Below are positions 33,100 through 45,439 of a stretch of 64,000 bases of DNA, one piece after another. The notes below the pieces were generated by a model. It was given only the letters and a program-made list of their open reading frames with translations. It had not been told where the DNA came from and made no database searches. Made by a program: the position numbers and the translations under genes. The DNA lies in assembly GCA_031308135.1 (NCBI GenBank), contig JAHLJT010009436.1, positions 144,033,216 through 144,097,215 of the forward strand, given 5' to 3'. How positions within the stretch are numbered: the stretch's first letter is position 1; every line of letters begins with the position of its first letter. This DNA comes from Acheta domesticus (lineage: Eukaryota > Arthropoda > Insecta > Orthoptera > Gryllidae).

Positions 33100-34680
33100 A
33101 TCGAACGAATGCTGCATGATCGTTATTACTTCTCAGTAGATTGTTAGATCTGAAGTGAGTTTTCCTCGTTTGTCTTTCCAAATCCTATACATTTTATTTG
33201 AATGACTCGGAACGTATTCACTGTTTATTTTTTTCCAGATCTAGTGAATTCTTCGGGAATTCAGAAATCACAGAACGGATGTTGATATTTGTTTAAGTAT
33301 TTTACCAAACGCTTTCCGCTCTTACTCTTACTTATTACCTCTTTCTAAACATTTTAAATAATACTATTGCAATAATGTTTGAATTTGTCTAGTGCATGTC
33401 TACTCATGGAGTCATCTAGCGGGATATATCAGCTAATGGACGAACTTACTTGTGCTGCTATCTATACAGATAATTTCAACTTAAGTCGAGATGAACTCCC
33501 GAAAACATAGCTGAAGTTTACAAAAAATCTCAAGGCACCCTTACAGATATTCAGACAATGCCTCCTTTTCGACAAAGTAGAAAGAGTAGAAATTTCTTAT
33601 ACCTATACATGTATGGTCTTATCAAATCCTAATCAAATCTAATCGTAAACTAAGAGAGACAGTCCGTAACATTATGAATAAAAACAACTTTGGTGTGGTA
33701 CATGTTGCAATCTAAAGAAATGCAAAGTTTTATCGTACAAGTAAATTCGTCTGTTTCAGAATTTAGTTCCTATGCTAATTACCGTTGTGCTGCAATCCAT
33801 ACATTATTAAATGCAAATATGTTTTCAAAATATAAGTAATCTTGAATTGACTAATACGTTTTCAACGGATTTATCTGCAATCTTTGTTTTATTTCCCAAA
33901 CATGTACATTTAGTAATAACCGAACGAAATACCTGGTCCATGCGGATGCTGAAACATTCAGACTGGACCGCACACACGGTCACAAAATCAATAGGCCTAC
34001 GCCAGTAATTGCACACAAGAATTGCTGAGTTTGTCACGCATCATGTCTATCAATTTGTTTTGATTTCTAGTATTAATCCCTAATGAAGCTTGATATTTAC
34101 AAGAATTTTCGTTGAAAAGGTTGAATACTGAAGTAAAAAAACAACTCGCAATTGATAAATTAAAAATGCACACACATGAACATAACTTTAAGTTAAAATA
34201 GAGAACCCAAATCGGTTAATTAAGATTTAGAAAACAAAAACTTTTAGACATTTTACATTTATCGTCCTATGTTTCATCAATAATTTCAAAGTTTTATACA
34301 AAACTTCGCTTCGCAAAAATTTTGAATATTTACCATTTATAATAAAAACTAGTATTTTATATATGCAATGTATCTCTTTGCCAATTCTTATAAAAGTTGC
34401 CTTGTTAAAAGATTAATTCACAAAGAAAGATCGTTGTAAATATTTGAAAGAACAGAGTACATCAAACTGCAGCATCTTCTTTTAAATTCAAGTCTCCCGA
34501 GATACGCTTTAACTCGAAATCGATGCTCCTGTGGAAAGAAAAGGACCGGCGCGACTTCACTTGGTCCTGAGGGAAAAACTCGTTTCCGGACCCATGAGAT
34601 TTCATTGACCTGGAAAGTCGCAGCGCTGAAGGCACTGCAGAGATCCGCATGGTTCCAAATGAAAGAAGTACTGCAAACCC
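33100..34680. other. No gene seen
   Basis: AT-rich sequence. If 33079 is a real donor this is intron. No exon recognised. Confidence 0.45.
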
Positions 34681-34690
34681 CACACACACT

Positions 34691-34731
<41 letters not shown>

Positions 34732-34733
34732 AC
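34681..34733. repeat. CA microsatellite
   Basis: Mostly uninterrupted CA dinucleotides with two ACT/ATT interruptions. Confidence 0.95.
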
Positions 34734-34739
34734 GTGCGC

Positions 34740-37700
34740 GCTTATATTCTCACAACTCAACCTCACATACTCTTGTTCCTCCATAATATATCATTTGATT
34801 ATTACAGTGAAATTGTAATTATTATATTTTTTATTTTCACGACAAAGTGACATATTGAAGTTACAACACGCAATCAGCTTTTAAAAAGTAATTTTAATGC
34901 TATTTTTTTATTTAAATAGTTTTTCAAAAGTGCTGCTCCTTCTGTTACAGTATTCTAGTTGGATCGATGCACACATTTCACATTTAAAAAATAGGTGCTT
35001 TAAAAGTGAAAATATTTTCATATTGGAACACAAATTCATGCTACCAGTGCCTGAACCGTTTTCTACAGCATTAATGCCTGATACTGAGCATGAGGAAACA
35101 CTAATATTACTAAGTGTTTTTTTTTAAATAGAAATAATCAATTCTTTAAAATTAAATTGCACTGAATATCAAATAAGCAATGTAATTTATTGTAGATATC
35201 AATATTCTGCTTGTTTCGGACCACACAAACAACAAAGTGGGCTTTTTTTAGAAGATCGTAACATCAAGACACCGCATGTCCCCCCGCATGCTTTACGCAT
35301 GTTCATCTTATGTTTCCCCCATTTTCCTCACACGTTTCAATACATATTCCCGTTATGTTCCCCGTGCATATTCCTCAAGTTTCGCAAATATTCTTCTACA
35401 TGTTCCTCGCATATTACTCCTCACGTATAACTGAAAATTCAAAATGTTTTAAGTAATTTTTTTCACATAACACTTCCCTAAAACTTACGACGACGAACAG
35501 TGCGTTGGCTGTCCTGACGTAGAAAACTGATAATTACTAATACCTAGACAACTCTTAAGAGCCGAACTCCCAATAAAAATTAAATAAAAATATGTATAAC
35601 CGACCTCAATAAATAAAAACTCACCTTCAATTAAAAAATAATTTCGAACATACATTTTTTTCTTTCGATTTGACAATGACTTTATACAGAAAATTTTCTG
35701 ATAAATAAACTCAATGTTGAATCGAACGACTATATGTCTGTTCGATTTTTTTTTCAAATGCATTTTTATATTTCTTAAACATTTATGCTAAGGATGTTCA
35801 TTCAATGTTAAATTAATGAATTTTCCACACAGCGTGTAACCTACCACTTCTAACAAATGGTCACTAATGTCATACCGTTTCAGTATCATACGGCAACAAC
35901 CGTTCGCAGTTCCTATCATAGAGACGTTGGTTGATTCTGGCTATTGCTATAATGTTTACATAGAAGCCATTTTAAAGTGTAATCTGGCATTCACTTTATC
36001 CTGTGAAAGCGGTAGCATACACGCAGATTACTTACCGAATTTCTTTTTACTGTAATTGTAATCTGAATACATTACTTTACTTCAAAAAAGTTACTGTTCG
36101 GTTGTCAAATAACGAATTCAAATATTTAGGAAACAACATAACAATGAAATTGGCATTAAAAATTCTCAAACATGCAGCAATCCGTAAATATGATTTACTA
36201 ATTTTATTTCAAGCGTATTAACTTAGCTTCTCGTAAATATTTGGAGATTTTAAAGGCGATAAAATGATAGCGCACGCATCCGAAGTATACTGTGGTTTAT
36301 TTATTTTGTTTCTGTTTATGTGTTTTGTTTCTCCTTATAATCATAAGTAATAAATCAGGTATTGATAATGTGATAGTATTGTAGGTCGCTAATTACTCAA
36401 CACAGTTGATCCAACCAAAAGTAAATATTATTATTCTTATTACTATTACTATTATTATTATTATTATTATACAAAAAATGTTCATCGACGCACGCGAAAT
36501 ATACAAATAATGAACGTGGGTGGTTATAAACCCCAGTAACACTTCGTTTTAAAACTTCCAAACGCGCCAGTTATTTGTTCTTTATTGCCCTAGTAACGTT
36601 AATAATTCTGCGGTCAAGTGGTACAAGTTCTTAAGTAAAAAATCTTTGTTTGGAGAAAACAAGAGTTAGATTTTTGAGCCAACGCTTTTTCCTACGCTCA
36701 GCGCTATTTCCCAACGCTTTTTTGTCGTTAAGGAGGCAACATTTGAATTCGGTGGATTTACTACAATAAAATATAGATACTTAACTTGTAGGTTCAGTAC
36801 TTAACCCAATTTCGCCAAAACTTGACTTAAGATGTTTTACCCCGTGACCACAGAATTATAAAAACAACTAATTCACCTATCAGATTTCCCATATGCAAGT
36901 CCAGACCTTTAAAAAACTCAAAAGGAAAAAATAATATCGTATACTTCCCTTCCGTTGTACGGTCAAGGGTCGTAGCGGGTTCTCGAGTCGAAGGACAGGA
37001 CATTCTTCCCTTGTTTCCTTGGTAATTACTTCTAATAAACAACATTGAAAAACTTCTTGAAAATATTCATGAGTTAGCAATATTTACTTAACAGACAAGC
37101 AGGACAAATTATTTCTTCATTGCGAAGTCATTCCAGTCGATTCTCCAATTGCGAGTCGACTCATCAGTTGCCACGGCAACTGACACCGAGGCAACGCAAT
37201 GACACCAGGACACAAACGTTTTATACAAGCTCTCCAAAGCGAAAATCCTGATCAGCTGTCAATTCTTTACGGCTTAGGGAGAATGAATTTAAGAGATCTC
37301 CAAAATTTCATTTACTTCCTACACAAAAAAATTAAAATAAATTAAACGATTAAATTTGTTCTCAATGGTACGAGGTGTTATCCAAACCCTGCCCTGAAAA
37401 ATGTGCGATTTGGAAAAACTTACAAAAAACTGCCAAAAAAGTAAGGGAAGAGCCACATGTAAAAAATTGAGAAAAATAAAGTTGATATGGCCAGTTTCCG
37501 CTGGTAATTATCTACTATCGATGTTTAATTTAGGTATTATACTTTTAAATGTTTAATTCAGATATTAACTATTTTTAGGAAATAATTTTAAGTTAAAAGT
37601 TTGATTTGTTTTTGAGAAATATTTACAACCGATTAAATACATGTTATATGATTTTAAAATATAACATTTTGGGGTCATTTTTATATAAATAGTTAATTTT

Positions 37701-37900
37701 TCGGTGATAAACATTGCATTCTGTTATTTGCTTATCATCATTGTTTGTTACCTCTGAGCAACATTTTACACATTCTTTTTATCGATTGCCTTCGTTATGA
37801 GAATTGTTATCCCGACATACTTCACAAACAAGAAACATAGTTTATTTTAAAATATATCTTTAAATATTTTATAATTAATGTTTTTGGCATTTTGGGCCGA
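34740..37900. other. No gene seen
   Basis: 3.2 kb of AT-rich sequence. It holds an ATT/TTA microsatellite at 36450-36471 and a run of ATGTTCC/CATATTCC-like short repeats near 35290-35430. Short ORFs have no recognised motif. Confidence 0.5.
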
Positions 37901-38238
37901 TTGCCCGACTGTGCCAGCTAGCTAACGGCGTCCCTCATGCGTAGTTTAATTCCCACGCTGTGAGGATTAGAGGAACATGTGGCCGACAGGACGTAATCCC
38001 TTCACCTCAACTAGTAGCAAGCTCCGCCTGCCTGAGCTTTTCTTCGTCAGACACCTACAGAAACTGAGACGATTTTAAGTGGAAAGGCGACAACTCAATT
38101 TTTGACCCGACCAGGATCGTACCAAGGATAATACGCTGCCCATGAGATCCTTTACGGATTTTTTATTTATTTGGTTTTATAATAAGGATGATCATTTTAA
38201 TGTTGAAATTTCGCCGATCTCACTATCCACAATATATA

Positions 38239-38774
38239 CAGGTGTCCGGTGAGGAAACGTCAAAACTTCGAAGATAAGCTCTTAAGTCAAATCTAAGCAT
38301 ATTTTGTCTAATAAACTGCCTGAATATTCCGAATGGTTGAGCCGCAATAAGCACTCAAAAGTTTGTTTGAAAAATTGATTTCTAAGCAAAAATTTGCTTT
38401 ATAGAAGCAAAGAAACACTCCAGAAACATATAAGTTGTTTATTACTTACAAAAGAAATGAATATATTTGTGCAGAAAGAAAAATTAATCGAGAAATAAAA
38501 AAACATTGAATTTACACAATTCGACTGTTTGTTATTTCTCGCTTAATTTTCTGTCTGAGCACATATATTCACTTCTTGTGAAAGTGTTGTGGAGTGTTTC
38601 TATGTTTCCATAATGCAAATTTTTGCCTAGAAATATTTTTCAAACCAAATTTTGAGTGCTCATTGCGTCCCAACCATTCGGAATATCCACGTAGTTTATT
38701 GGACAAAATATGCTTAGAATAGTCTTAAGAGCTTATTTTCGAAGTTTCGACGTTTCCTCCCCGGCCACCCTATA
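38239..38774. mobile_element. Mariner-type hairpin MITE, 0.54 kb
   Basis: Long inverted repeat covering almost the whole element. The left end is CAGGTGTCCGGTGAGGAAACG, and the right end reads back as AGGGTGGCCGGGGAGGAAACG. Both arms go on for about 230 bp (ATAAGCTCTTAAG, AGCATATTTTGTC, TATTCCGAATGGTTG) with substitutions. TA dinucleotides flank both ends. The CAGGGTGTCCGG-like end and TA target point to Tc1/mariner. It has no coding sequence. Confidence 0.85.
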
Positions 38775-38779
38775 CAAAT

Positions 38780-39239
38780 TTAAAAAATACAAAACAAAAC
38801 AAATTTTCATGGCGATAAATCAATATTGTGACAAGGAACGCTTAAAGTTTTTTTTTCTTTTAAGCATTGTTTAGATTCGTTTTCACACAAAGATTGTGCA
38901 TTGATAAAATTGATGTTTATGCGTACAACGCTGTCACTTTCAACGCAGTTACTTTCAACAGTTATTTTTTCAGACAAAAGTTACATATTTAATAGAAAAA
39001 GATGTTTTTAGAAATAATGTTCGATTCTAAAAAGTTCATTTTACGGAAAGGTTCTCGAAATTAAATCTATACTGTGACCCTCCCCCCCCCCGTTCTTTAG
39101 TATCACATGTTTTCTCACTTTCATTTCGCGCTTGAAGTCAAGTATACCGAGGTGAAAATCCCATGTTCCGAATCACGACCATAACGGCCCAGGAAAGTTG
39201 CGAAAATGAAGTGACGAGATATCATCAATAACGTGATAG
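38780..39239. other. No gene seen
   Basis: AT-rich spacer with a C10 run near 39080. Confidence 0.45.
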
Positions 39240-39240
39240 G

Positions 39241-39802
39241 TTGTTGATTGGTTGATTTAATTATTATTTTGCATTTCCGAGCGTGTCAACTGCTATGGTC
39301 ATTCGTCCCGTTAGTGAAGTGCACATTAAATCTCGTGAGGTGACGGTGTACCTCCCCCACTAGAACGTGAGATCCAGCGCCGACCCACATGCCAGTTTGT
39401 GGGGTTTCCATCTCAGGGTTTCTCCCTCTGTCAGCGGAGCATCGCCTCACACAAGGAAAGCTCAAAGCTTCCGACTGGTCCTCCGGTATAGATGCGGCTC
39501 ATTCATGTAAGTGTGTGTGTAAGAGCAGAAGAGGGGACAAGGATGAAAAAGGAACGATCGTGCGCAGTCCATGGCCTATTTATTTCCAAGCATTCGCCTG
39601 GTTTGGATTGAAGAAACCACGGGAAAAATCTATAGATAATAGCAGCCGAACTCTAGAATTCTCATCCTGATAGAACTAAATTCGATCTGACTAGCTACTT
39701 GGTGTCAAAAGCCCATCACAATCGTCGAAATTCGAACCCAAGGACCTTTTGGTCAGAGCCATTGCAGCTGAATAAATTGTTACCCTGAATTATTTCAGCC
39801 AC
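39241..39802 (-). repeat. tRNA-derived SINE, copy S3
   Basis: Minus-strand copy with tail TTGATTGGTTGATT at the left. The body has GAGATCCAGCGCCGACC, GTGTGTGTGTAAGAGCAG-type sequence and GGCATTCGCC-like blocks. Read in reverse, the head has GGTTCGAATTTCG as B box. Confidence 0.7.
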
Positions 39803-39809
39803 TATTATT

Positions 39810-40740
39810 TTAAGAGGAATGTGACTGACACTGGCATTCGCAAGAGGCCAATTCTAGAAGGAGGTCAAGCTTTGTAGTGTGACCAGAAACTGAGATTTTT
39901 CTATGATTTGAATTAATCACAAGAAACGTAATACATCATAAAATTCAATAAGTTGGGCTCACCAATAACATAAATAGTGAAAACCTCTTTTTTGAAAATA
40001 TACAAGTGATTCAGAATAAATATTCCAAATGTCCAGAGCCTATAAAGGGTGAAAGATGATCCCACTGAGACAATAAACACGGGATGACCAATTTCGTATA
40101 ATGAAGTTGCACGTGTGACACTTCTCCCTGATTGTTAGATTACCCATCATGCACAGGTACACGAAATGTCTATGACTGCATCAGAACGTGTCTCGCCGAA
40201 CACGAGTGCATAATGGATTGCCTACCACCCAGGCGCAAATGTGACATTTTTATAATACATTAGTTTAAATTTACTTTTATGTTTATGATCCCTCTTTCTT
40301 TTTTAAACGGAATATTTTGATGAATAGTTTAGTTTATATTTTATGGCATTTATTTATATTCATTTCCCATCACATTTATTTATATGCATTTTCCACACCA
40401 CATTGGCAACAGATACATTCTATTCCCTACATTTCCTAAACATTTCTAACATTAATTCGAAGGACCCTTGTTTCGTTGGACCCTTATCGAAAATTGTTCG
40501 TTTCTTACCACTTTAGTTTGCTGGTTTTATATTTTAATTCTCTGAATATTTAATTACACTGATCTACAAAAATACACTTTTTTTCCTTCACAAGAATGAA
40601 AGTAACAGATTCTAGAATTATTTTTTACACTGAATTCAAATATTATTTCAGTTTTTCCCCATCAGGCAGGAGTTTTGTGTGATATTCAAATGAACTTTTT
40701 GTAATTTTGAATAAAATCAGTAACTGGCTATTCAACTGTA
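39810..40740. other. No gene seen
   Basis: AT-rich, nothing recognised. Confidence 0.45.
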
Positions 40741-40759
40741 AATAGCACACTGCTCGTCC

Positions 40760-41690
40760 TGACTTACATTTTGATTACCCATTACCTGGGAAGTGGTAAT
40801 GATTTTGGGGCATATTCTGTATTTGGAACATCTCTCTTCTTGTTCCAACAGTGGTCAGCGAATACATTAGAACTACCCTTTCTTTGGAACCTGTTTTCCC
40901 ATTGTAGAAATTTGCTGATGAAAATGCTCACCGTTCTCATCGCTAACAGCCCCAATGTTTTCTCGGAGGAAGTCTAAGTCAGATTTTAAGAAGTGAATTT
41001 TCGAATACTTGTTACATCCCATAGCTTTGTAAGAATGTAGATCAGCCACTATGTTCGATAGTTTTCTGCTTTATGATTTCCAGGGAAATTGGAATATAAA
41101 ATTTTGAAAGACTACCAGACTTCTTTTTTCAGTGGATTTAACAGTTCTTCAAAATGTTCATCAGCCATTAATGGCCGTATTTGTGATCCTAAAAAATCCC
41201 TTATTTAAATTTAACATCACTTACTATGGGAAATTTCCATTTCAAGTACAAGAATCCATCAGAAAGCTTATACCTAGATTTTACGAAATTTTTCATTCCT
41301 CCTAATAAAATGTGCAATGGAGGCAAATATATTTTTCGGAATTCACTAAATGGATATGTGACACATTTTTCTGGTCAGAGATACGAAATTCTTTTAATAT
41401 TTGTCAAATAGATATAAAAATCACGTAGAAGATCTTTCGGTTCTCTCGAAATCATAGGAACTGCAAATGGCATATGATATGTACCATTTTTCTATCAAGA
41501 CAACAGTCTTAACATACAAAACATATATTTGGAGCCGAGCTCTTTTCAAAAATTACCAACTTCACAGCCAAAGTAATGTTGATAACACTTTTTCGCAAGA
41601 GGCGTTAAATTGCGCCTCCGAGTCTTTCAAGTCAGCTCACCACAAATACAGTAGAAATTATCTGCATGATTTACACACGTTCTTGCGATG
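40760..41690 (-). pseudogene. Uncharacterised animal protein family, broken copy 2
   Basis: Second relic of the family at 19600-20880. On the minus strand from about 41670: FYCICGEVT, KTRRRNLTPLAKKCYQHYFG (the amino-terminal Cys module), then near 41465 MPFAVPMISREPKDLLRDF. The centre of the protein, including the signature block kept in copy 1, is gone. The sequence jumps to FRKIYLPPLHILLGGMKNFV near 41330, then SDGFLYLKWKFP, IRPLMADEHFEELLNPLKKE and NFPGNHKAENY. The end, about 40990-40800, reads DFLRENIGAVSDENGEHFHQ, QISTMGKQ and NKKRDVPNTEYAPKS. Frameshifts are frequent. Together the two copies show most of the protein from the Cys module to the carboxy end. Family identity is from memory of recurrent uncharacterised arthropod proteins. 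Confidence 0.65.
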
Positions 41691-42059
41691 ATGAAAACAC
41701 AAAACACTAAAACTCAGCTTACACAATACACTTCTAAAGACAAAGAAAGGAAATATATCACTAGTGATATTCGTGCTAATAAGCTCAAAGACAACTCAAT
41801 ACTGACACATCACAATGCCAGACTAATTGGTCTGAGCATGTCAAAACATGAATGAACCTGCAGAGTATTGCCTATTGGGGTTTCAGCATCATATTACATA
41901 CAATTTCCTTAAATACAACTCCAATAAAATCTCTGCATGTCAGTTAAAGGTTCCTACGACAGGTCAAAGAGAATGTTAAAATCAGATTTTAATTAGTGGT
42001 GCTACAGAATGGTATAGACTTTCCCGTATTAGTTTTCTGTTTCCGTGGGTCTGGGCTAG

Positions 42060-43050
42060 CTATTCAGAATTGCCACATACTCATGCCAGCTGCCATCTAT
42101 TGCCACCCAAGTACATTTTTTTTGACATTATCTTGATTTTTCGGTTTCCTAGTGGGAGAACAGAAATTTTAATTTTAGAATATTAAAGACCACTAAGAGC
42201 ACTTACATGGCAATTTTCTTTGATAAATTTGGAACCGTTTTTAAGAAAATGGCGTTTAAGCGCTGTAAATGCGAAATTTGGGTCACTTTTCACAGAGAAT
42301 GTTTGGTGTTTTCCAAACACTTTTTTCAAGTCATTTGAACATTAACTTACAAATACAACAGTGTTTACAATTCGCTGGAAATGTGCATATTAACGATGTG
42401 AGAGATATTTCTGCAAAAACAAAAAAAACTCAAATAAACTGTCCGTCATATTAAAGAGTGCAATTAGCACTATCCGTTTGAAATTTTGAAGAAAAAATTT
42501 GGAGCCATTTATTAGAAAATGGTGTTTGAGTGTTTCTAAAAATGCGGAATTTTGAGCTAGTTTTCACAGAAAACGGTTGAGTTCTCGAGAAACTTTACTT
42601 GACATTATTTAAAGCACATGTACTCGTAAATATAATATTGTAAACAAATCTTCACTAATGTAAATATTACCAACGTGAGAAAGTCAAAAAAATTAAATGT
42701 TTGTAATTTTTTAAAAAACAAAAAAATATAGCAATATGGCATTTATGTCTTCTCATAGAGTTTATTTAGTACTATCCCTACCAAAAGTTTAAAGAAAAAA
42801 ATTGGAGCCGTTTTTGAGAAAATCTTGTGTTTGTGATTTTTTAAATTGAAAAAATTGCAAGCAATATTGTGCGAAAACTACTATAATTTTCAAAAAATGT
42901 ACATTATCTTAATGACAGAGAACACATTTTATTTGGAGGAAAAATCTCTATCTTCAATTTTGTAGATGTAGGAAGACGCCGAAAAACTTTCAAATTTTTG
43001 CAATTTTCAAAAATTCAAAGTTAACCGTAAAAATGGGTCCTATACTTAAG
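42060..43050 (-). repeat. Foldback-like repeat family, copy 4
   Basis: Inverted orientation. Cores lie near 42230, 42501 and 42801 (spacing 271 and 300), with ATGTGCATATTAACGATGTGAG near 42377 as second anchor. The left end starts GCCAGCTGCCATCTATTGCC, shared with copies 2 (9418) and 5 (63250), which defines that terminus. Confidence 0.85.
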
Positions 43051-44690
43051 TTAGAAAGTATTAAGAGAGTCTGCACGATGTTCCAGTAAAAATCACAATG
43101 AGATAACTCGATGAACCTGATTTCGAGTGACGACCCGGAAAAAATTGCTTTTTAGAAACATCTTTGCACGTTCATGTATAATACTGCGGATCCGTTGGAA
43201 ATATGCGAGTAAGTCTGAGCTGTTAGCACCACTAATTTCAGATACAAAACTATTCGCAACCTCAGTTATATTAAGTTATCTCCTATTGAAGAATAGTGAT
43301 TTTAATATGTATTTATAACTTTCAAATGTAATATGAAAATACAAGTCGAGGTATTATATTCTGCGGGCCTAACATTATGACATTTTCTATACCCTATGAT
43401 TATAATAAATGCCTCATTTTTTACACTTATCAATTCTTCTCGATTGTTTTATTTTACAAGGAAATTTAGAACTCTTCATATATTGTTCTTGCTCTAAACA
43501 ATGATGAGATAATGATGCGGATCTGCTCCCCTCTTCCCCTCCAAATACGTATCGAACTATGTTGGTTCAATGACCTACAATGACTTTTACTTTTTCCGGT
43601 GAAAAGTTAATCCGGTGACAATAGGGAGAGTCTACAATTTGTCAGTGGGAGAAACACTAACTCCTGAAGCTTTTAAAAACTAAACGAACTAGAGTTCTAA
43701 TGTAACGTCATCTTAGTTTATAAAGTGTCATAACCAGAAACGCTATTGTATGTTTTATAATATATGCAGATTTTAATTTGAACACACTGCAGTCCCATGT
43801 TTAAACTCGCACTATCTGTTTAGAAACATATACGGATTGTTTTATAATTTTTATAATTGAATTAATATAAATGGTTCACGCTGAGTGCAAGTGGCAACAC
43901 GTCAGCTTGCCACTGGCAGTGGATGTGATTGGACAAGTCACTCACTCTTTCAAATTGGACATGCAACTTTGATTCAAACCAAAGCTGGAAAATATCCGTT
44001 CTTCTTGCACAATAACAAAATAAATTTAATTTTTATTTCAATGGTGTCAGAGACCTTCTATTGTGAGGTTGTTTTAAATTGATAATTGCCAATAAAGTAA
44101 AATATAATAAGAGCAAAACACTCGTCAACAAAAAACACTAAATTAATAATTTGTTTATATTATGGCTTATAATTTGAAATAAAATGGATTTTAAGTCAGT
44201 GAAATCTAGCGTAAGTAAATATTGTGTATTTCAAGTAAAGATTACCATATGAACTCATAATGATCCCAAATGTATACTTACATGGTCAGTTTAAAAACAT
44301 ATAAGAATTGTTTTAGAATTTTTTCAAAAATTTTGAAGCGGAGCATTTTGAAAAAACTCAAAACCAAAATTTTAAATTCAAATTCGTAAAACGCTTGAAA
44401 CCTGGCCCTTGTTGAGTTTCATATAATATAAAAGGTCACAAAGAAAGCTGAGAAATTGCACCTTTTCCAGCTCTCTATCTTAATTTGGTGAGGTTCTACA
44501 TCAATTGAAATTGTTTTTTTGGGGGGGACCCAATTTTGTAAAACTGTACATGACTGTATTTCAGAAACAGGTGCAAATATTTTACTCAAAATTTGTAGTT
44601 TTCTTTTTTTTCGTTCATACTACCTATGTGTCAAATTTCATCTGAATCTGAGATGGTGATGTAAAATTTCTGTGTCGATTTAATGTAGAA
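43051..44690. other. No gene seen
   Basis: AT-rich. The segment 44280-44700 contains poly-purine/pyrimidine runs such as T7G7, but no domain. Confidence 0.45.
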
Positions 44691-44702
44691 TGACCCATAT
44701 GT

Positions 44703-45430
44703 TCAACACAGATAAGTGAGTGGGTTGTTAAGTGGTTGAGCCAAATTGAGTATTGAGTACGTTGTTGCTGGCATTGAGGAAGTTAGTAGTTTACTAATAA
44801 TTTTTAAGATTTTCATGGGAGAAAGGAGTGAACAAACAGGTCTGTAGATTGTGGGATCATTAAGGTTGGTTTTAGGTTTGCTGAACAGCAGTATTATAGT
44901 CGTGGCATGTTTCCACATTTGTAGAAAGTATCCTAAATTGAAAGCAGCATTAAAATGTCTTTTATAACAGAAATACAACTGGAAGGTTTGGAAGTTGTTT
45001 GAGTTGGCGATGCATTGGCGATGCATAACCGGGTGATTTTTGTTTTTTTGTTTTGTTTATTTACTACTTTTTGATAATAGTGAGAGTTTCTGTAGGTGAA
45101 TTAAATTTGATAGGATGTGGTGCACTGGTATGGGTTTGGTTCATATTCTTCTATTTCCGTGTTGAAATCTTGAAGTGTTATTGGATTGGGCTTGAATGTT
45201 GCGGTTAGGGGTTTTGCTGTAATTTCTACTTTATGGTAATCAGAGCACATTACATGGTTATTTGATAGGAGAGGGGGTTGCTTTTTATATGAGTGAAGTA
45301 TTGATCGGTTTACCGGAACTGTAATAGACAAATTTAAAGTACGTCGTCCGCTTCTCAATGAAATATAACGAAAGGAACTGAATGGTAACTCTAGTTCCAT
45401 TTCCCTATTCCCGGCCTTATGCAACACACA
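44703..45430 (-). pseudogene. Jockey-group LINE relic
   Basis: Minus-strand. 45026-44703 reads HFNAAFNLGYFLQMWKHATT, KPKTNLNDPTIYRPVCSLL and MKILKIISKLL: the start of a Jockey-type reverse transcriptase (x-FNAAL-x-LGYFP-x-W-x-A, P-x-YRPISLL, KI-EKI). Upstream, 45427-45101 contains NNHVMCSDYHKVEITAK, compatible with the SDH end of the endonuclease. Truncated at both ends and mutated. Confidence 0.65.
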
Positions 45431-45439
45431 TTTATGGTC

